Shown one piece after another: positions 42,441-50,787 of a stretch of DNA of 64,000 nt. The stretch's first letter is position 1; every line of letters begins with the position of its first letter. The notes beneath the pieces are model-generated. The model did no database searches and was not told the DNA's origin. It saw only the letters and a program-made list of their open reading frames with translations. Both the position numbers and the translations under genes were made by a program. The DNA comes from UBA6176 sp032119375 (GTDB lineage: Bacteria > Verrucomicrobiota > Verrucomicrobiia > Limisphaerales > UBA9464): positions 1-64,000 of the forward strand of contig CAYSGH010000009.1 of NCBI GenBank assembly GCA_964430505.1, written 5' to 3'.

Positions 42441-44580
42441 GACGTTTCGATACGACAACCGGGTGGTGCGCGCGTTTGCGATCGCCACGGTGATCTGGGC
42501 GGTGGTGGGGATGAGCGCCGGGCTGTTGGCGGCGGTGCAGTTGTTCCTGCCGAACGCGAACCTGTCGCTGCCCTACACCACGTTTGGCCGTCTGCGGCCG
42601 TTGCACACCAACGCGGTGATCTTCGCGTTCGTGGGCAACGCGATGTTCATGGGCATCTACTACTCGCTGCAGCGGCTGTGCAAGGCGCGGATGTTCAGCG
42701 ACGCGCTGAGCTGGATCAACTTCTGGGGCTGGAACGGGATCATCGTGGCGGCGGCGGTGACGCTCCCGCTGGGCCTGACCACGAGCAAGGAGTACGCCGA
42801 GCTGGAATGGCCGATCGACGTGGCGATCACCCTCGTCTGGGTGGCGTTCTCGGTGAACCTCTTTGGGACCATTGCCCGTCGGCGCGAGAAGCACCTGTAC
42901 GTGGCGATCTGGTTCTACATCTCGACGGCGGTGACGGTGGCGGTGCTGCACATCGTGAACTCGCTGGCGGTGCCGGCCGGATGGTTCAAGAGCTACTCGT
43001 TGTACGCGGGCGTGCAGGACGCGCTGGTGCAGTGGTGGTACGGGCACAACGCGGTGGCGTTCTTCCTGACCACGCCGTTCCTGGGGTTGATGTACTACTT
43101 CCTGCCCAAGGCGGCGGAGCGGCCGGTATTCTCGTACCGGCTGTCGATCATCCACTTCTGGGCGTTGATCTTCCTCTATATCTGGGCGGGTCCGCACCAC
43201 CTGTTGTACAGCGCGTTGCCAGACTGGGCGCAGTCGCTGGGGATGGTGTTCTCGGTGATGCTGGTGGCTCCGTCGTGGGGGGGGATGCTGAACGGCCTGC
43301 TCACGCTGCGCGGGGCATGGGGCAAGCTTCGCGAGGAGCCGATGCTCAAGTTCATGGTGGTGGCGCTGACGGCGTACGGCATGTCCACGCTGGAGGGGCC
43401 GATGCTCTCCATCAAGAGCGTCAACTCGTTGTCGCACTACACGGACTGGACCATCGCGCACGTGCACACGGGGGCGCTGGGATGGAACGGCTTCATGGCG
43501 TTCTCAATGCTCTACTGGCTGATCCCGCGGCTCTACAACACGAGCCTCTACTCGCTGCGCCTGGCCAACTCGCACTTCTGGGTGGGCGTCCTCGGCATGA
43601 TGTTCTACGCGGTGCCGATGTACTGGTCGGGCATCACCCAGGGCCTGATGTGGAAGCAGTTCACGGCGGATGGCTTCCTCCAATACCCCAACTTCCTGGA
43701 GACCGTCTTGCAGCTCGTGCCGATGTACCAGCTCCGCGCGATCGGCGGCTCCCTCTACATCACGGGCGTCCTGATCGGGGCGTACAACCTCTACCAGACC
43801 GCCAAGGCGGGACGGTTTGTGCCCGACGTCGAGGCCCAGGCCCCCGCGCTCACGCCGGATGTCGCCGCCGCGCACCCGGCCGGCACCGGCCATCGCTGGC
43901 TCGAGTCCCGGGGCTTCCTGTTCACCGTCCTTTCCGCCGTCGCCATCCTGGTCGGCGGGGCCGTGGAGATCGTCCCGATGTACCTCATCAAGTCCAACGT
44001 CCCCACGATCTCGACGGTCAAGCCCTACACGCCCCTCGAGGTGGCGGGCCGTGACCTCTACATCCGCGAGGGCTGCGTGGGCTGCCACTCGCAGATGATC
44101 CGGCCGTTCCGGTCCGAGACCGAGCGCTATGGCGAGTACTCGAAGGCGGGCGAGTTCGTGTTCGACCACCCGTTCCTCTGGGGGTCGAAGCGGACGGGGC
44201 CGGACCTGCACCGCGTGGGGGGCAAGTACTCGGATGCGTGGCACTACAACCACATGGAGGACCCGCGCTCGATGTCGCCCGGCTCGATCATGCCGCCGTA
44301 CCCGTGGCTGTACGCGAGCAAGCTCGACCTTGCCTCGCTCCCTGCACGGATTGGGGCGTTGCGGAAGGTGGGCGTCCCCTACCCGGAGGGCGCGGAAGCG
44401 ACGGCGCAAGAGGATGCCCAGGCCCAGGCCGCGAAGGTGGCGGGCAACCTCAAGTCCAACGGCATCCAGAACCCGGCCGCCGACACGGAGATCATCGCGT
44501 TGATCGCCTACCTCCAAAAATTGGGGACCGACATCAAGCCGGGGGCTTCCGCCGGCCAGGTGGCCACCCTCCAACCCTGA
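42430..44580 (+). CDS. ccoNO: Fused cbb3 cytochrome c oxidase subunit I/II (CcoN-CcoO)
   Basis: 716 residues joining two subunits that are separate in most proteobacteria. Residues 1 to about 460 are CcoN with some twelve helices: RPLHTNAVIFAFVGNAMFMG (haem ligand His), QWWYGHNAVAFFLTTPFLGL (active-site His/Tyr region), WAGPHHLLYSALPDW (CuB His pair) and WTIAHVHTGALGWNGFMAFS. After a linker rich in Ala/Pro and a further membrane helix (FLFTVLSAVAILVGGAVEIV) comes CcoO with one haem c motif, EGCVGCHSQMIRPFRSETER (near 548-552), and axial-ligand region MSPGSIMPPYPWLY. The frame is continuous with no stop between the parts. A clear AAGGGAAG precedes ATG 42430. The complex reduces O2 to water with high affinity. 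Confidence 0.96.
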   Translation: MRIETFRYDNRVVRAFAIATVIWAVVGMSAGLLAAVQLFLPNANLSLPYTTFGRLRPLHTNAVIFAFVGNAMFMGIYYSLQRLCKARMFSDALSWINFWGWNGIIVAAAVTLPLGLTTSKEYAELEWPIDVAITLVWVAFSVNLFGTIARRREKHLYVAIWFYISTAVTVAVLHIVNSLAVPAGWFKSYSLYAGVQDALVQWWYGHNAVAFFLTTPFLGLMYYFLPKAAERPVFSYRLSIIHFWALIFLYIWAGPHHLLYSALPDWAQSLGMVFSVMLVAPSWGGMLNGLLTLRGAWGKLREEPMLKFMVVALTAYGMSTLEGPMLSIKSVNSLSHYTDWTIAHVHTGALGWNGFMAFSMLYWLIPRLYNTSLYSLRLANSHFWVGVLGMMFYAVPMYWSGITQGLMWKQFTADGFLQYPNFLETVLQLVPMYQLRAIGGSLYITGVLIGAYNLYQTAKAGRFVPDVEAQAPALTPDVAAAHPAGTGHRWLESRGFLFTVLSAVAILVGGAVEIVPMYLIKSNVPTISTVKPYTPLEVAGRDLYIREGCVGCHSQMIRPFRSETERYGEYSKAGEFVFDHPFLWGSKRTGPDLHRVGGKYSDAWHYNHMEDPRSMSPGSIMPPYPWLYASKLDLASLPARIGALRKVGVPYPEGAEATAQEDAQAQAAKVAGNLKSNGIQNPAADTEIIALIAYLQKLGTDIKPGASAGQVATLQP

Positions 44581-44598
44581 ACCCATCGCTTCATTGAC

Positions 44599-44793
44599 AT
44601 GATCAAGGACTCACTGATGGAGATCGGCGGCGTCGGCCTGTACGGCGTCGTGTCCGTCCTCCTTTTCTTCGCCGTGTTCACCCTCGCGTTGGCGTGGGCG
44701 TTGCGCCTGCGCCGCCCGTTCCTGGACGCCATGGGCGCGTTGCCACTCGCCGACGGCACCGGCGCGCCGAGGAAGGAGGCTTCCCATGATTGA
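44599..44793 (+). CDS. ccoQ: CcoQ-like small subunit of cbb3 oxidase
   Basis: 64 residues with one membrane helix (GLYGVVSVLLFFAVFTLALA) followed by a basic patch and a polar tail. Size, single helix and place between ccoO and ccoP fit CcoQ, which stabilises the core complex; the sequence itself is poorly conserved in this family. It overlaps ccoP by 8 bp. Confidence 0.8.
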   Translation: MIKDSLMEIGGVGLYGVVSVLLFFAVFTLALAWALRLRRPFLDAMGALPLADGTGAPRKEASHD

Positions 44794-45385
44794 CCCTCAG
44801 CAATCCAAGGGGGACAAGGACCTCCTGCTGCACGGCCACGAGGCCGACGGCATCCAGGAGTTGGACAACGACCTGCCGCGTTGGTGGGTGTGGATGTTCG
44901 TCCTGTGCGTCGTCCACGCGACGGGCTACCTGCTGTACTATCACGTGTTCAACATGGGCACGCTGCAGGCCGCCGAGTACACGGCCGAGATGGAGGTGGG
45001 CAACCAGGCCAAGCTCGCGGCCCAGCGGAAGTTCGAGGCCAGCCTCGTGAGCCTGAAGCCCTCGAAGGACGCCGACGTGCTTGCAAGGGGACGCCAGACC
45101 TACGGCACGTACTGCTCGCCGTGCCACCGACTGGATGGCGGCGGGCAGGTGGGCCCCAACCTGTGCGACGACTACTGGATCCATGGGCCGCGCTTCGAGG
45201 ACAACCTCCGGATCATCGTCAACGGCGTGACCGTGAAGGGGATGCTCGCGTGGAAGGAGACGCTCAAGCCGTCCGAGATCTACGCGGTGGCCTCCTACAT
45301 CCAGGGCTTCCGGGGCACGAGGCCGCCGAACCCGAAGCCCCCGGAGAACGAGCAGCAACCGGACAAGCCCAATGAGTTCGAGTGA
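44786..45385 (+). CDS. ccoP: CcoP-type cytochrome c subunit with a single haem
   Basis: 199 residues. The N-terminal CcoP part (DGIQELDNDLPRWWVWMFVL, one membrane helix, YYHVFNMG) leads to one cytochrome c domain with YCSPCHRLDGGGQVGPNL (haem Cys110/Cys113, His114) and the axial Met in VKGMLAWKETL (Met153). Classical CcoP has about 300 residues and two haems; here the second haem domain is missing and the protein ends in a Pro/Glu/Gln tail. ATG 44786 has a GGAAGGAGG Shine-Dalgarno. It passes electrons to CcoO. Confidence 0.92.
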   Translation: MIDPQQSKGDKDLLLHGHEADGIQELDNDLPRWWVWMFVLCVVHATGYLLYYHVFNMGTLQAAEYTAEMEVGNQAKLAAQRKFEASLVSLKPSKDADVLARGRQTYGTYCSPCHRLDGGGQVGPNLCDDYWIHGPRFEDNLRIIVNGVTVKGMLAWKETLKPSEIYAVASYIQGFRGTRPPNPKPPENEQQPDKPNEFE

Positions 45386-45412
45386 ACCGCCGCGACCTCG
45401 CCGCGCCACGCC

Positions 45413-46933
45413 ATGAAGCTTCAGGAAGACGAGCCCGGCATGGCCCGCGGCCGCGGCTTTGGGCCGACGCGCCCGCAAGCCGGGACGCCGGACGACCCGG
45501 GCGAGCCTGCGGCCGCGCCGGCCCGGGACGTGGACTGGCGGGACTTCCGCGAGCACCTGGCCACGGCGGAAAAGGACGGCAGCCGCCGCTGGCTCTACCC
45601 GAAGAGGCCCTCCGGGCGGTTCTACCGGCATCGGACGTGGCTCTCGTGGCTGCTGCTTGCCGTGATGGTCGTGGGCCCCTTCGTGCGCATCCGCGGCAAC
45701 CCGCTGCTGATGCTGAACATCGTGGAGCGGAAGTTCTCCATCCTCGGCTTCATCTTCTGGCCCGAGGACACGGTGATCTTTGCCGTAGCGATGCTCGTCT
45801 TCCTCACGTCGATCATCATCTTCACGACGGCGTTCGGGCGCCTGTGGTGTGGCTGGGCCTGTCCCCAGACGATCATGATGGAGATGGTGTTCCGGAAGGT
45901 GGAATGGCTGATCGAGGGCGACGGGCCGGTTGCGAAGGCGTTGGACGCGGCTCCGTGGACCGTGGGGAAGGTCGCCCGCAAGGGGCTCAAGCATGCCCTC
46001 TTCCTGGGCCTGTCCTTCGGCGTGGGCAACCTCCTCCTGAGCTACATCATCGGCAGCGACGCCCTGCTGGCGATCATCCGCGACGCCCCGTCCCGGCACG
46101 TCACCGGGCTGACGTTCATGATCCTGTTCTCCCTGCTCTTCTACGCGATCTTCGCGCGGTTCCGCGAGCAGGCCTGCACCTTCATCTGCCCCTACGGCCG
46201 CTTCCAGTCCGCGCTGCTCGACGAGAACACGATGGTGGTGGCCTACGACCCGGTGCGGGGCGAGGGCCGCGGGCCGTGGCGGAAGGGCGACACGGGGGCA
46301 TCGCGCAAGGCATCCGGTCTGGGCGACTGCGTCAACTGCCGCCAGTGCGTGGCCGTGTGCCCGACGGGCATCGACATCCGGGACGGCATCCAGATGGAGT
46401 GCGTGAACTGCACGGCGTGCATCGACGCGTGCGACGCCATCATGGACAAGGTAGGGCGACCCCGCGGGCTGGTGCGCCATGCCTCGCTGAACGGCATCCA
46501 GACGGGCGCGCCCTTGCGGTTCACGCCGAGGATGGCGGGATATGCGGCCCTGCTTGCGGCGCTGGCATCGTTGCTGGCGTTCCTGGTCTTCACGCGTTCC
46601 GACGTCGAGACGCTGCTCCTGCGCGCGCCCGGCGGACTCTATCAGGAGATGCCCGGCGGAAGGATCGCGAACCTCTACACCGTCAAGGTGGTGAACAAGT
46701 CGTCACACGACCTCCCGGTTTCCTTCCGGCTGCTCAACGTGGAGGGGCGCGTGCAGTTGGCGGGCGGGGAGGGCTTCGTCGTGGGAAGGGAGAGGCTGGG
46801 CGAGCGCTCCCTGGTGGTGGACATCGAGGCGTCGCGCCTTGCAGGCCGACGCACGCCGCTGGTCATCGGGATCTTCTCCGGCGAACGGGAACTGGAACGG
46901 GTCCAGACGGTGTTTGTGGGGCCGGGGGCGTGA
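45413..46933 (+). CDS. ccoG: Cytochrome c oxidase accessory protein CcoG (FixG/RdxA)
   Basis: 506 residues. CcoG is a membrane ferredoxin-like protein that reduces Cu2+ for cbb3 assembly. Seen here: WRDFREHLATAEKDGSRRWL, about five membrane helices, the CcoG landmark AFGRLWCGWACPQTIMMEMV, then CTFICPYGRFQSALLDENT, and a two-cluster ferredoxin block CVNCRQCVAVCPTGIDIRDG and ECVNCTACIDACDAIMDKV (about 305-345). A C-terminal Ig-like periplasmic domain follows (NLYTVKVVNKSSHDLPVSFR). Spacing to ccoP is 27 bp. Confidence 0.95.
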   Translation: MKLQEDEPGMARGRGFGPTRPQAGTPDDPGEPAAAPARDVDWRDFREHLATAEKDGSRRWLYPKRPSGRFYRHRTWLSWLLLAVMVVGPFVRIRGNPLLMLNIVERKFSILGFIFWPEDTVIFAVAMLVFLTSIIIFTTAFGRLWCGWACPQTIMMEMVFRKVEWLIEGDGPVAKALDAAPWTVGKVARKGLKHALFLGLSFGVGNLLLSYIIGSDALLAIIRDAPSRHVTGLTFMILFSLLFYAIFARFREQACTFICPYGRFQSALLDENTMVVAYDPVRGEGRGPWRKGDTGASRKASGLGDCVNCRQCVAVCPTGIDIRDGIQMECVNCTACIDACDAIMDKVGRPRGLVRHASLNGIQTGAPLRFTPRMAGYAALLAALASLLAFLVFTRSDVETLLLRAPGGLYQEMPGGRIANLYTVKVVNKSSHDLPVSFRLLNVEGRVQLAGGEGFVVGRERLGERSLVVDIEASRLAGRRTPLVIGIFSGERELERVQTVFVGPGA

Positions 46934-46969
46934 AGGGGAGCGGGGAGCGAGGAGCGGCGAGCGAGGAGC

Positions 46970-47004
46970 GGGGTGCGGGGTGCGGGGTGCGGGGTGCGGG
47001 GTGC
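46970..47004 (+). repeat. Five tandem GGGGTGC heptamers between ccoG and ccoH
   Basis: Five perfect head-to-tail copies of GGGGTGC occupy 46970-47004, preceded by a looser purine-rich stretch made of GAGCG units from 46938. The repeat ends 31 bp before the ccoH start and 13 bp before its GGAGGAAGG Shine-Dalgarno. Such a repeat is prone to slippage, which could alter spacing or mRNA structure ahead of ccoH. Confidence 0.85.
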
Positions 47005-47035
47005 TTGGCAAGGATGTGGAGGAAGGTTTTCCAAC

Positions 47036-47569
47036 ATGAACACAACAATGATGGGGCAGGGGACGATGGGGGAGGTTGGGCTGCGGGGGGTGTCGGGAGC
47101 GTTGCAGCCGCAGCGGCGGTGGGAGCCATGGCCGTTGGGGTTGATCGCCTTCTTCGGGGCATTCATCGCGTGCGTGGCGACGTTCATCGCGTTTGCCCTG
47201 AGCCAGCGGATGGACCTTGTCCGGCCGGACTATTACGAGGAGGAGATCCGCTACCAGGTACAGTTGGGTCGGCTGCAACGGACCCGCGAGCTGGGTCCCT
47301 CGGCGGGGCTTGCATGTGATGCCGTGGGGCGCCGGGCCTTGGTCCTGGTTCCGGAACGCCACGTGGCGGCGGGTGTCCAGGGAGGGGTGACGCTGTATCG
47401 GCCGTCGGACGCGCGATCGGACCGGTGGCTGCCGCTGGTGCCTTCCGCGGCGGGGGAACAGACGGTGTCCTTGGATGGATTGGGGCCGGGGTTGTGGCGC
47501 GTGCGGGTGCGGTGGGAATCCGGCGGGAAGGAATATCACCTGGAGGACGCTGTGGTGCTGGGGCGCTGA
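47036..47569 (+). CDS. ccoH: FixH/CcoH-family cbb3 assembly protein
   Basis: 177 residues. One membrane helix (WPLGLIAFFGAFIACVATFI) is followed by the FixH signature RMDLVRPDYYEEEIRYQVQL and a periplasmic beta-rich domain (VQGGVTLYRPSDARSDRWLP, PGLWRVRVRWESGGKEYHLE). CcoH associates with cbb3 oxidase and is needed for its assembly. ATG 47036 has GGAGGAAGG upstream; an earlier in-frame start at 46973 lies in the heptamer repeat. It is separated from the next gene by only 4 bp. Confidence 0.88.
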   Translation: MNTTMMGQGTMGEVGLRGVSGALQPQRRWEPWPLGLIAFFGAFIACVATFIAFALSQRMDLVRPDYYEEEIRYQVQLGRLQRTRELGPSAGLACDAVGRRALVLVPERHVAAGVQGGVTLYRPSDARSDRWLPLVPSAAGEQTVSLDGLGPGLWRVRVRWESGGKEYHLEDAVVLGR

Positions 47570-47573
47570 GTTC

Positions 47574-48260
47574 ATGGGCATGTCGTGGGCGGCATTCATC
47601 TTGGGATTGGCCGGAAGCCTGCATTGCGCGGGGATGTGTGGCCCGCTGGCGCTGGCCTTGCCGCACCCGGGTCGTGGGATGGCCGGGTTCGTGGGCGGAC
47701 GCCTTCTGTATCAGTTGGGACGGGTGGCGACCTACATGGCGCTGGGCGCGGCCTCGGGTGCCTTGGGGCATTCGTTGTCGATGGCGGGGGTGCAACGCTG
47801 GGTGTCCCTGGGGGCGGGCGTGCTGGTCTTGACGGGCTTGGTGGCAGCGGCCTGGGCGAGGCCGGCGGCTTGGCTGGGACGTTGGACGTTGCGGGTGAAG
47901 GGGTGGCTGGGATGGATCTTGCGTCGGCGAACCATGGGATCGCTGTGCGTCTTGGGGATGGTGAATGGCCTGTTGCCGTGCGGCTTGGTGTATGCGGCGG
48001 CAGCCTTGGCGGCGACGACGGGCGGGTGCGTGGCTGGGATGGGGACCATGGCGTTGTTTGGGATGGGGACGATGCCCGTGATGCTGGGGTTGGGGCTGGG
48101 CGGCGGCGCGTTGCCGACCGCGTGGCGGCTGAAGTTATCCGCCCTGACACCGACGTCGCTTGCGTTGGTGGGCGTGTTGCTGGTGCTGCGGGGCATGGCG
48201 TTGGGCATCCCTTACGTGAGCCCGGACATGGCCGGTGGAGCCTGTTGTCGTTCCCACTGA
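47574..48260 (+). CDS. Sulfite exporter TauE/SafE-like (UreH-domain) membrane protein of the cbb3 cluster
   Basis: 228 residues with about six membrane helices. The N-terminal metal-binding-like motif GLAGSLHCAGMCGPLALAL (HCxxMCGP) and the later NGLLPCGLVYAAAALA are typical of the TauE/SafE-like protein regularly found at the end of cco clusters, where a role in copper handling for the oxidase is suspected. The C-terminus has a GGACCRSH tail with vicinal Cys. It starts 4 bp after ccoH and is the last gene of the cbb3 unit. Confidence 0.86.
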   Translation: MGMSWAAFILGLAGSLHCAGMCGPLALALPHPGRGMAGFVGGRLLYQLGRVATYMALGAASGALGHSLSMAGVQRWVSLGAGVLVLTGLVAAAWARPAAWLGRWTLRVKGWLGWILRRRTMGSLCVLGMVNGLLPCGLVYAAAALAATTGGCVAGMGTMALFGMGTMPVMLGLGLGGGALPTAWRLKLSALTPTSLALVGVLLVLRGMALGIPYVSPDMAGGACCRSH

Positions 48261-48330
48261 GGGGACGACGAGCATGGGGGGCTGACGTTCGGTGGTGACC
48301 GACATCCCGGGCGGCGTTCATGCTCGGGAC

Positions 48331-49860
48331 ATGGCGTTCGTGGACTATGCCGTGGCGGGCTTGGCCGGTGCGGTGGTGGGCTTTGCTGCGGGCTGGGTGG
48401 CGAGGGGGTTGAAGGCTCCCGGATCGGATGTGCGGCTGGAGGGCGAGCTGCGCACGCAGTGGGCGGCAAGCCAGGCCGAGGCGGGTCGCTTGCAGGCCGC
48501 CGTGTCCGAGGCCGGGGCCGCCAAGGCGGCGGCCGAGGCCAGCCGGGTGGCCGCCGAGCAGCGTGCGCAAGCCATCGCCTTGGACATGGCGGGGGCTCGG
48601 ACGTCGGAGGCGGCGGCCCGCGACCGGGCGGCCGCGCTGGAGTCGGCCTTGGCGGCGGCGCGGGCGGAGGCGGAGGCGGCCCGGGCGCGGTTGGAGGACC
48701 AGGCGCGGTTCCACGTGCAGCAGGCGCGCGAGGCGCAGGAGCGGCACGAGGCGGCGGTCCGGGAGCTGCGCGAGGCGGGCGACCGGGCATTGCTGGCGTT
48801 GCGCGACCAGTTCAAGGCGACGGCGGCGGAGGCGTTGGCGGCGAACAACCCGCGGTTCATCGAGATGGCAAACGAGTTGATGGGGCGGTTCAAGGCGAGC
48901 GCCGAGGGCGACCTGAGCCAACGCCAGGAACGCATCGCCGCGCTGGTGCGCCCGCTCGAGGAGCAACTGCGCGCCTACCAGCAGCGGCTGCAGCAGTCCG
49001 AGTCCCAGCAGCAGGCGGCCTTGGGCCAGGTGCATGAGCAGCTCAAGTCGCTGGCCTCGCAAAGCCAGGTCCTTTCGAGCGAGACCCAGCGCCTGCGGGT
49101 GGTCCTGGGCTCCAACCAGGCCCGGGGGCGTTGGGGCGAGGAAACCTTGCGCCGCGTCGTGGAGGCCGCCGGGCTGAGCGCGCACTGCGACTTCGACGTC
49201 CAGGTGCAGGAGGGCGACAAGAAGCCCGACCTCGTCGTCCGGTTGCCGGGCGAGCGCGTCATCGTCGTGGACTCCAAGGTGCCGGACCTGGACTTCCTGG
49301 ATGCCCTGGGGTCGGCGGACGAGGCGCGTCGGTCGGAGGCCTTGCGGGAGCACGCGGCGAAGCTGCGCGTGACCATCAAGGCGCTGGCGGACCGGGATTA
49401 TCCCCGGCAGTTCCCGGCGGCGTTGGACCACGTCGTGTTGTTCGTGCCGGCCGAGTCGTTGTTCAGCGCCGCGTTGGAGGGCGACCGGGACCTGATCGTG
49501 TGGGCGGCGGAGCGGCGCATCTTGCTGGCCACGCCGGCGTCGTTGATTGCGCTGCTGCGCTCCGTGGCGGTGAGTTGGCAGCAGCACGAGCAATCGCGGA
49601 ACGCGCAGGAGATCGCGGCGGCGGCCCAGGAGTTGTTCGTGCGGGTGGCGAAGCTTGCCGAGCACCTCGCCCGCATCCGCAAGGGCCTTGAGACCGCCAA
49701 CGATGCGTACAACGACGCCGTCGGCAGCTACGAGGGCCGCGTGCGGCCCCAGGGCGAGAAGGTCGCCCGCCTCGGCGGCGCCGCCCCCGGCAAGGAACTC
49801 CTGGAGATCCCGCCGGTTGCGACGGCCTTGCGCTTGCCGCCCGCCGCGACCGAGGGGTGA
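48331..49860 (+). CDS. rmuC: DNA recombination protein RmuC
   Basis: 509 residues. One N-terminal membrane helix (VAGLAGAVVGFAAGWVA) precedes a long Ala/Glu/Arg coiled coil (about 35-260). The RmuC domain follows: NQARGRWGEETLRRVVEAAG, KKPDLVVRLPGERVIVVDSK, DYPRQFPAALDHVVLFVPAE and ILLATPASLIALLRSVAVSW. RmuC limits inversions at short inverted repeats and has a restriction-endonuclease-like fold. The start at 48331 gives the helix at the N-terminus; a few in-frame codons upstream (48292) lack support. The preceding gene ends 70 bp upstream. Confidence 0.93.
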   Translation: MAFVDYAVAGLAGAVVGFAAGWVARGLKAPGSDVRLEGELRTQWAASQAEAGRLQAAVSEAGAAKAAAEASRVAAEQRAQAIALDMAGARTSEAAARDRAAALESALAAARAEAEAARARLEDQARFHVQQAREAQERHEAAVRELREAGDRALLALRDQFKATAAEALAANNPRFIEMANELMGRFKASAEGDLSQRQERIAALVRPLEEQLRAYQQRLQQSESQQQAALGQVHEQLKSLASQSQVLSSETQRLRVVLGSNQARGRWGEETLRRVVEAAGLSAHCDFDVQVQEGDKKPDLVVRLPGERVIVVDSKVPDLDFLDALGSADEARRSEALREHAAKLRVTIKALADRDYPRQFPAALDHVVLFVPAESLFSAALEGDRDLIVWAAERRILLATPASLIALLRSVAVSWQQHEQSRNAQEIAAAAQELFVRVAKLAEHLARIRKGLETANDAYNDAVGSYEGRVRPQGEKVARLGGAAPGKELLEIPPVATALRLPPAATEG

Positions 49861-49967
49861 GCGACCCCGGGGGACGCCGGCGAGGGGGGCTGGGACGGGC
49901 CGGGGACGACGGAGGGCAGGGCGACGGGCGCGTTGAAGTCAAAGAGGGCCTTCCATAGTCTGTCGCG

Positions 49968-50507
49968 GTGGAAACCTTGTCCGGTCGGCTCGGCGTCACG
50001 AGCCATTGTTCCGCGCTTCTCAGGCGTCTGGGAGCCTTGGGGTTTCCCGACGCCCACTCCTTGATGCGACTCGCAATCCAGAGGGGCTGTCGATACTACG
50101 AGGGCATGGCCTGCGGGACCGTGGTGGACCCTGGCATGGAAAAGATATCCAACGAGGACCTCGCCATCGGTCTTCTTCACGGCGGGCTGGAATGGTCGCC
50201 GGCCGCCCTTCGCATGGGGGCCGCCATGCTGGGCGCACGCGGCAATGATCCTCGAAGGATCGCCCGGCTTGCCCGCATGGAACGTTGCGAGGACGTGGTC
50301 CGCGAGGTCGCGCGCGCCGGAAGCCGGGTCGAGCCGGCCAACGAGTTTTGGTCCAACCTCCTTGGGGCGATCCCGCCGCGCGGCTCCGTCCCTCCGGGCG
50401 TGCTGCCCCATTGGACGCGCTTCGTGGCCATGACCGGAATGTCTCGGGAGGGAATCGGTGTTCGCACCCAATGGATTCGGCCAGGGGGAATAGGCCGGGT
50501 GCCCTGA
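49968..50507 (+). CDS. Hypothetical protein, helical, unknown family
   Basis: 179 residues with balanced composition, unlike shadow frames. The middle and end read as helical repeats: KISNEDLAIGLLHGGLEWSP, ALRMGAAMLGARGNDPRRIA, RLARMERCEDVVREVARAG, NEFWSNLLGAI and VLPHWTRFVAMTGMSREGIG. No signal peptide, membrane segment or known catalytic motif was found. The pattern resembles HEAT-like or leucine-rich-variant helical pairs, but I do not recognise a family. It stands alone, 107 bp after rmuC. The start could be internal (for example the Met at codon 33). Confidence 0.6.
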   Translation: METLSGRLGVTSHCSALLRRLGALGFPDAHSLMRLAIQRGCRYYEGMACGTVVDPGMEKISNEDLAIGLLHGGLEWSPAALRMGAAMLGARGNDPRRIARLARMERCEDVVREVARAGSRVEPANEFWSNLLGAIPPRGSVPPGVLPHWTRFVAMTGMSREGIGVRTQWIRPGGIGRVP

Positions 50508-50540
50508 CGCGACGGCACGGGGAATCCGGCATCGCCGCCG

Positions 50541-50563
50541 CCGCGTGAGGGCACGTGGCCTAC
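50541..50563 (+). repeat. REP-like 23-bp hairpin element, copy 1
   Basis: CCGCGT-GAGGGC-ACGTGG followed by CCTAC. The two arms are inverted (one G-U), making a 6-bp stem with a 6-nt loop. It matches the element at 57370-57392 at 21 of 23 positions, in the same orientation. Both are intergenic. Confidence 0.6.
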
Positions 50564-50787
50564 AGCAAGCCCGCCGGCCGGGGGCCATGGACCTGGCGAT
50601 GGCGGCGTCACGAGGGTGATCCAGGCCATGAGGGAACCCGCTCCTGCGCCTTCGCTGTTCCGGCCGGGGCGCTTTGCTGGTTGGATGGGGCCGTGAACCA
50701 CGGGAACGAACACGGCGAGTCGCGCCGGCATCGGTGCATGGCAAAGGGTGACGTGACGTCGCCCGGTGCGGACGTCGCCGGGGATTG

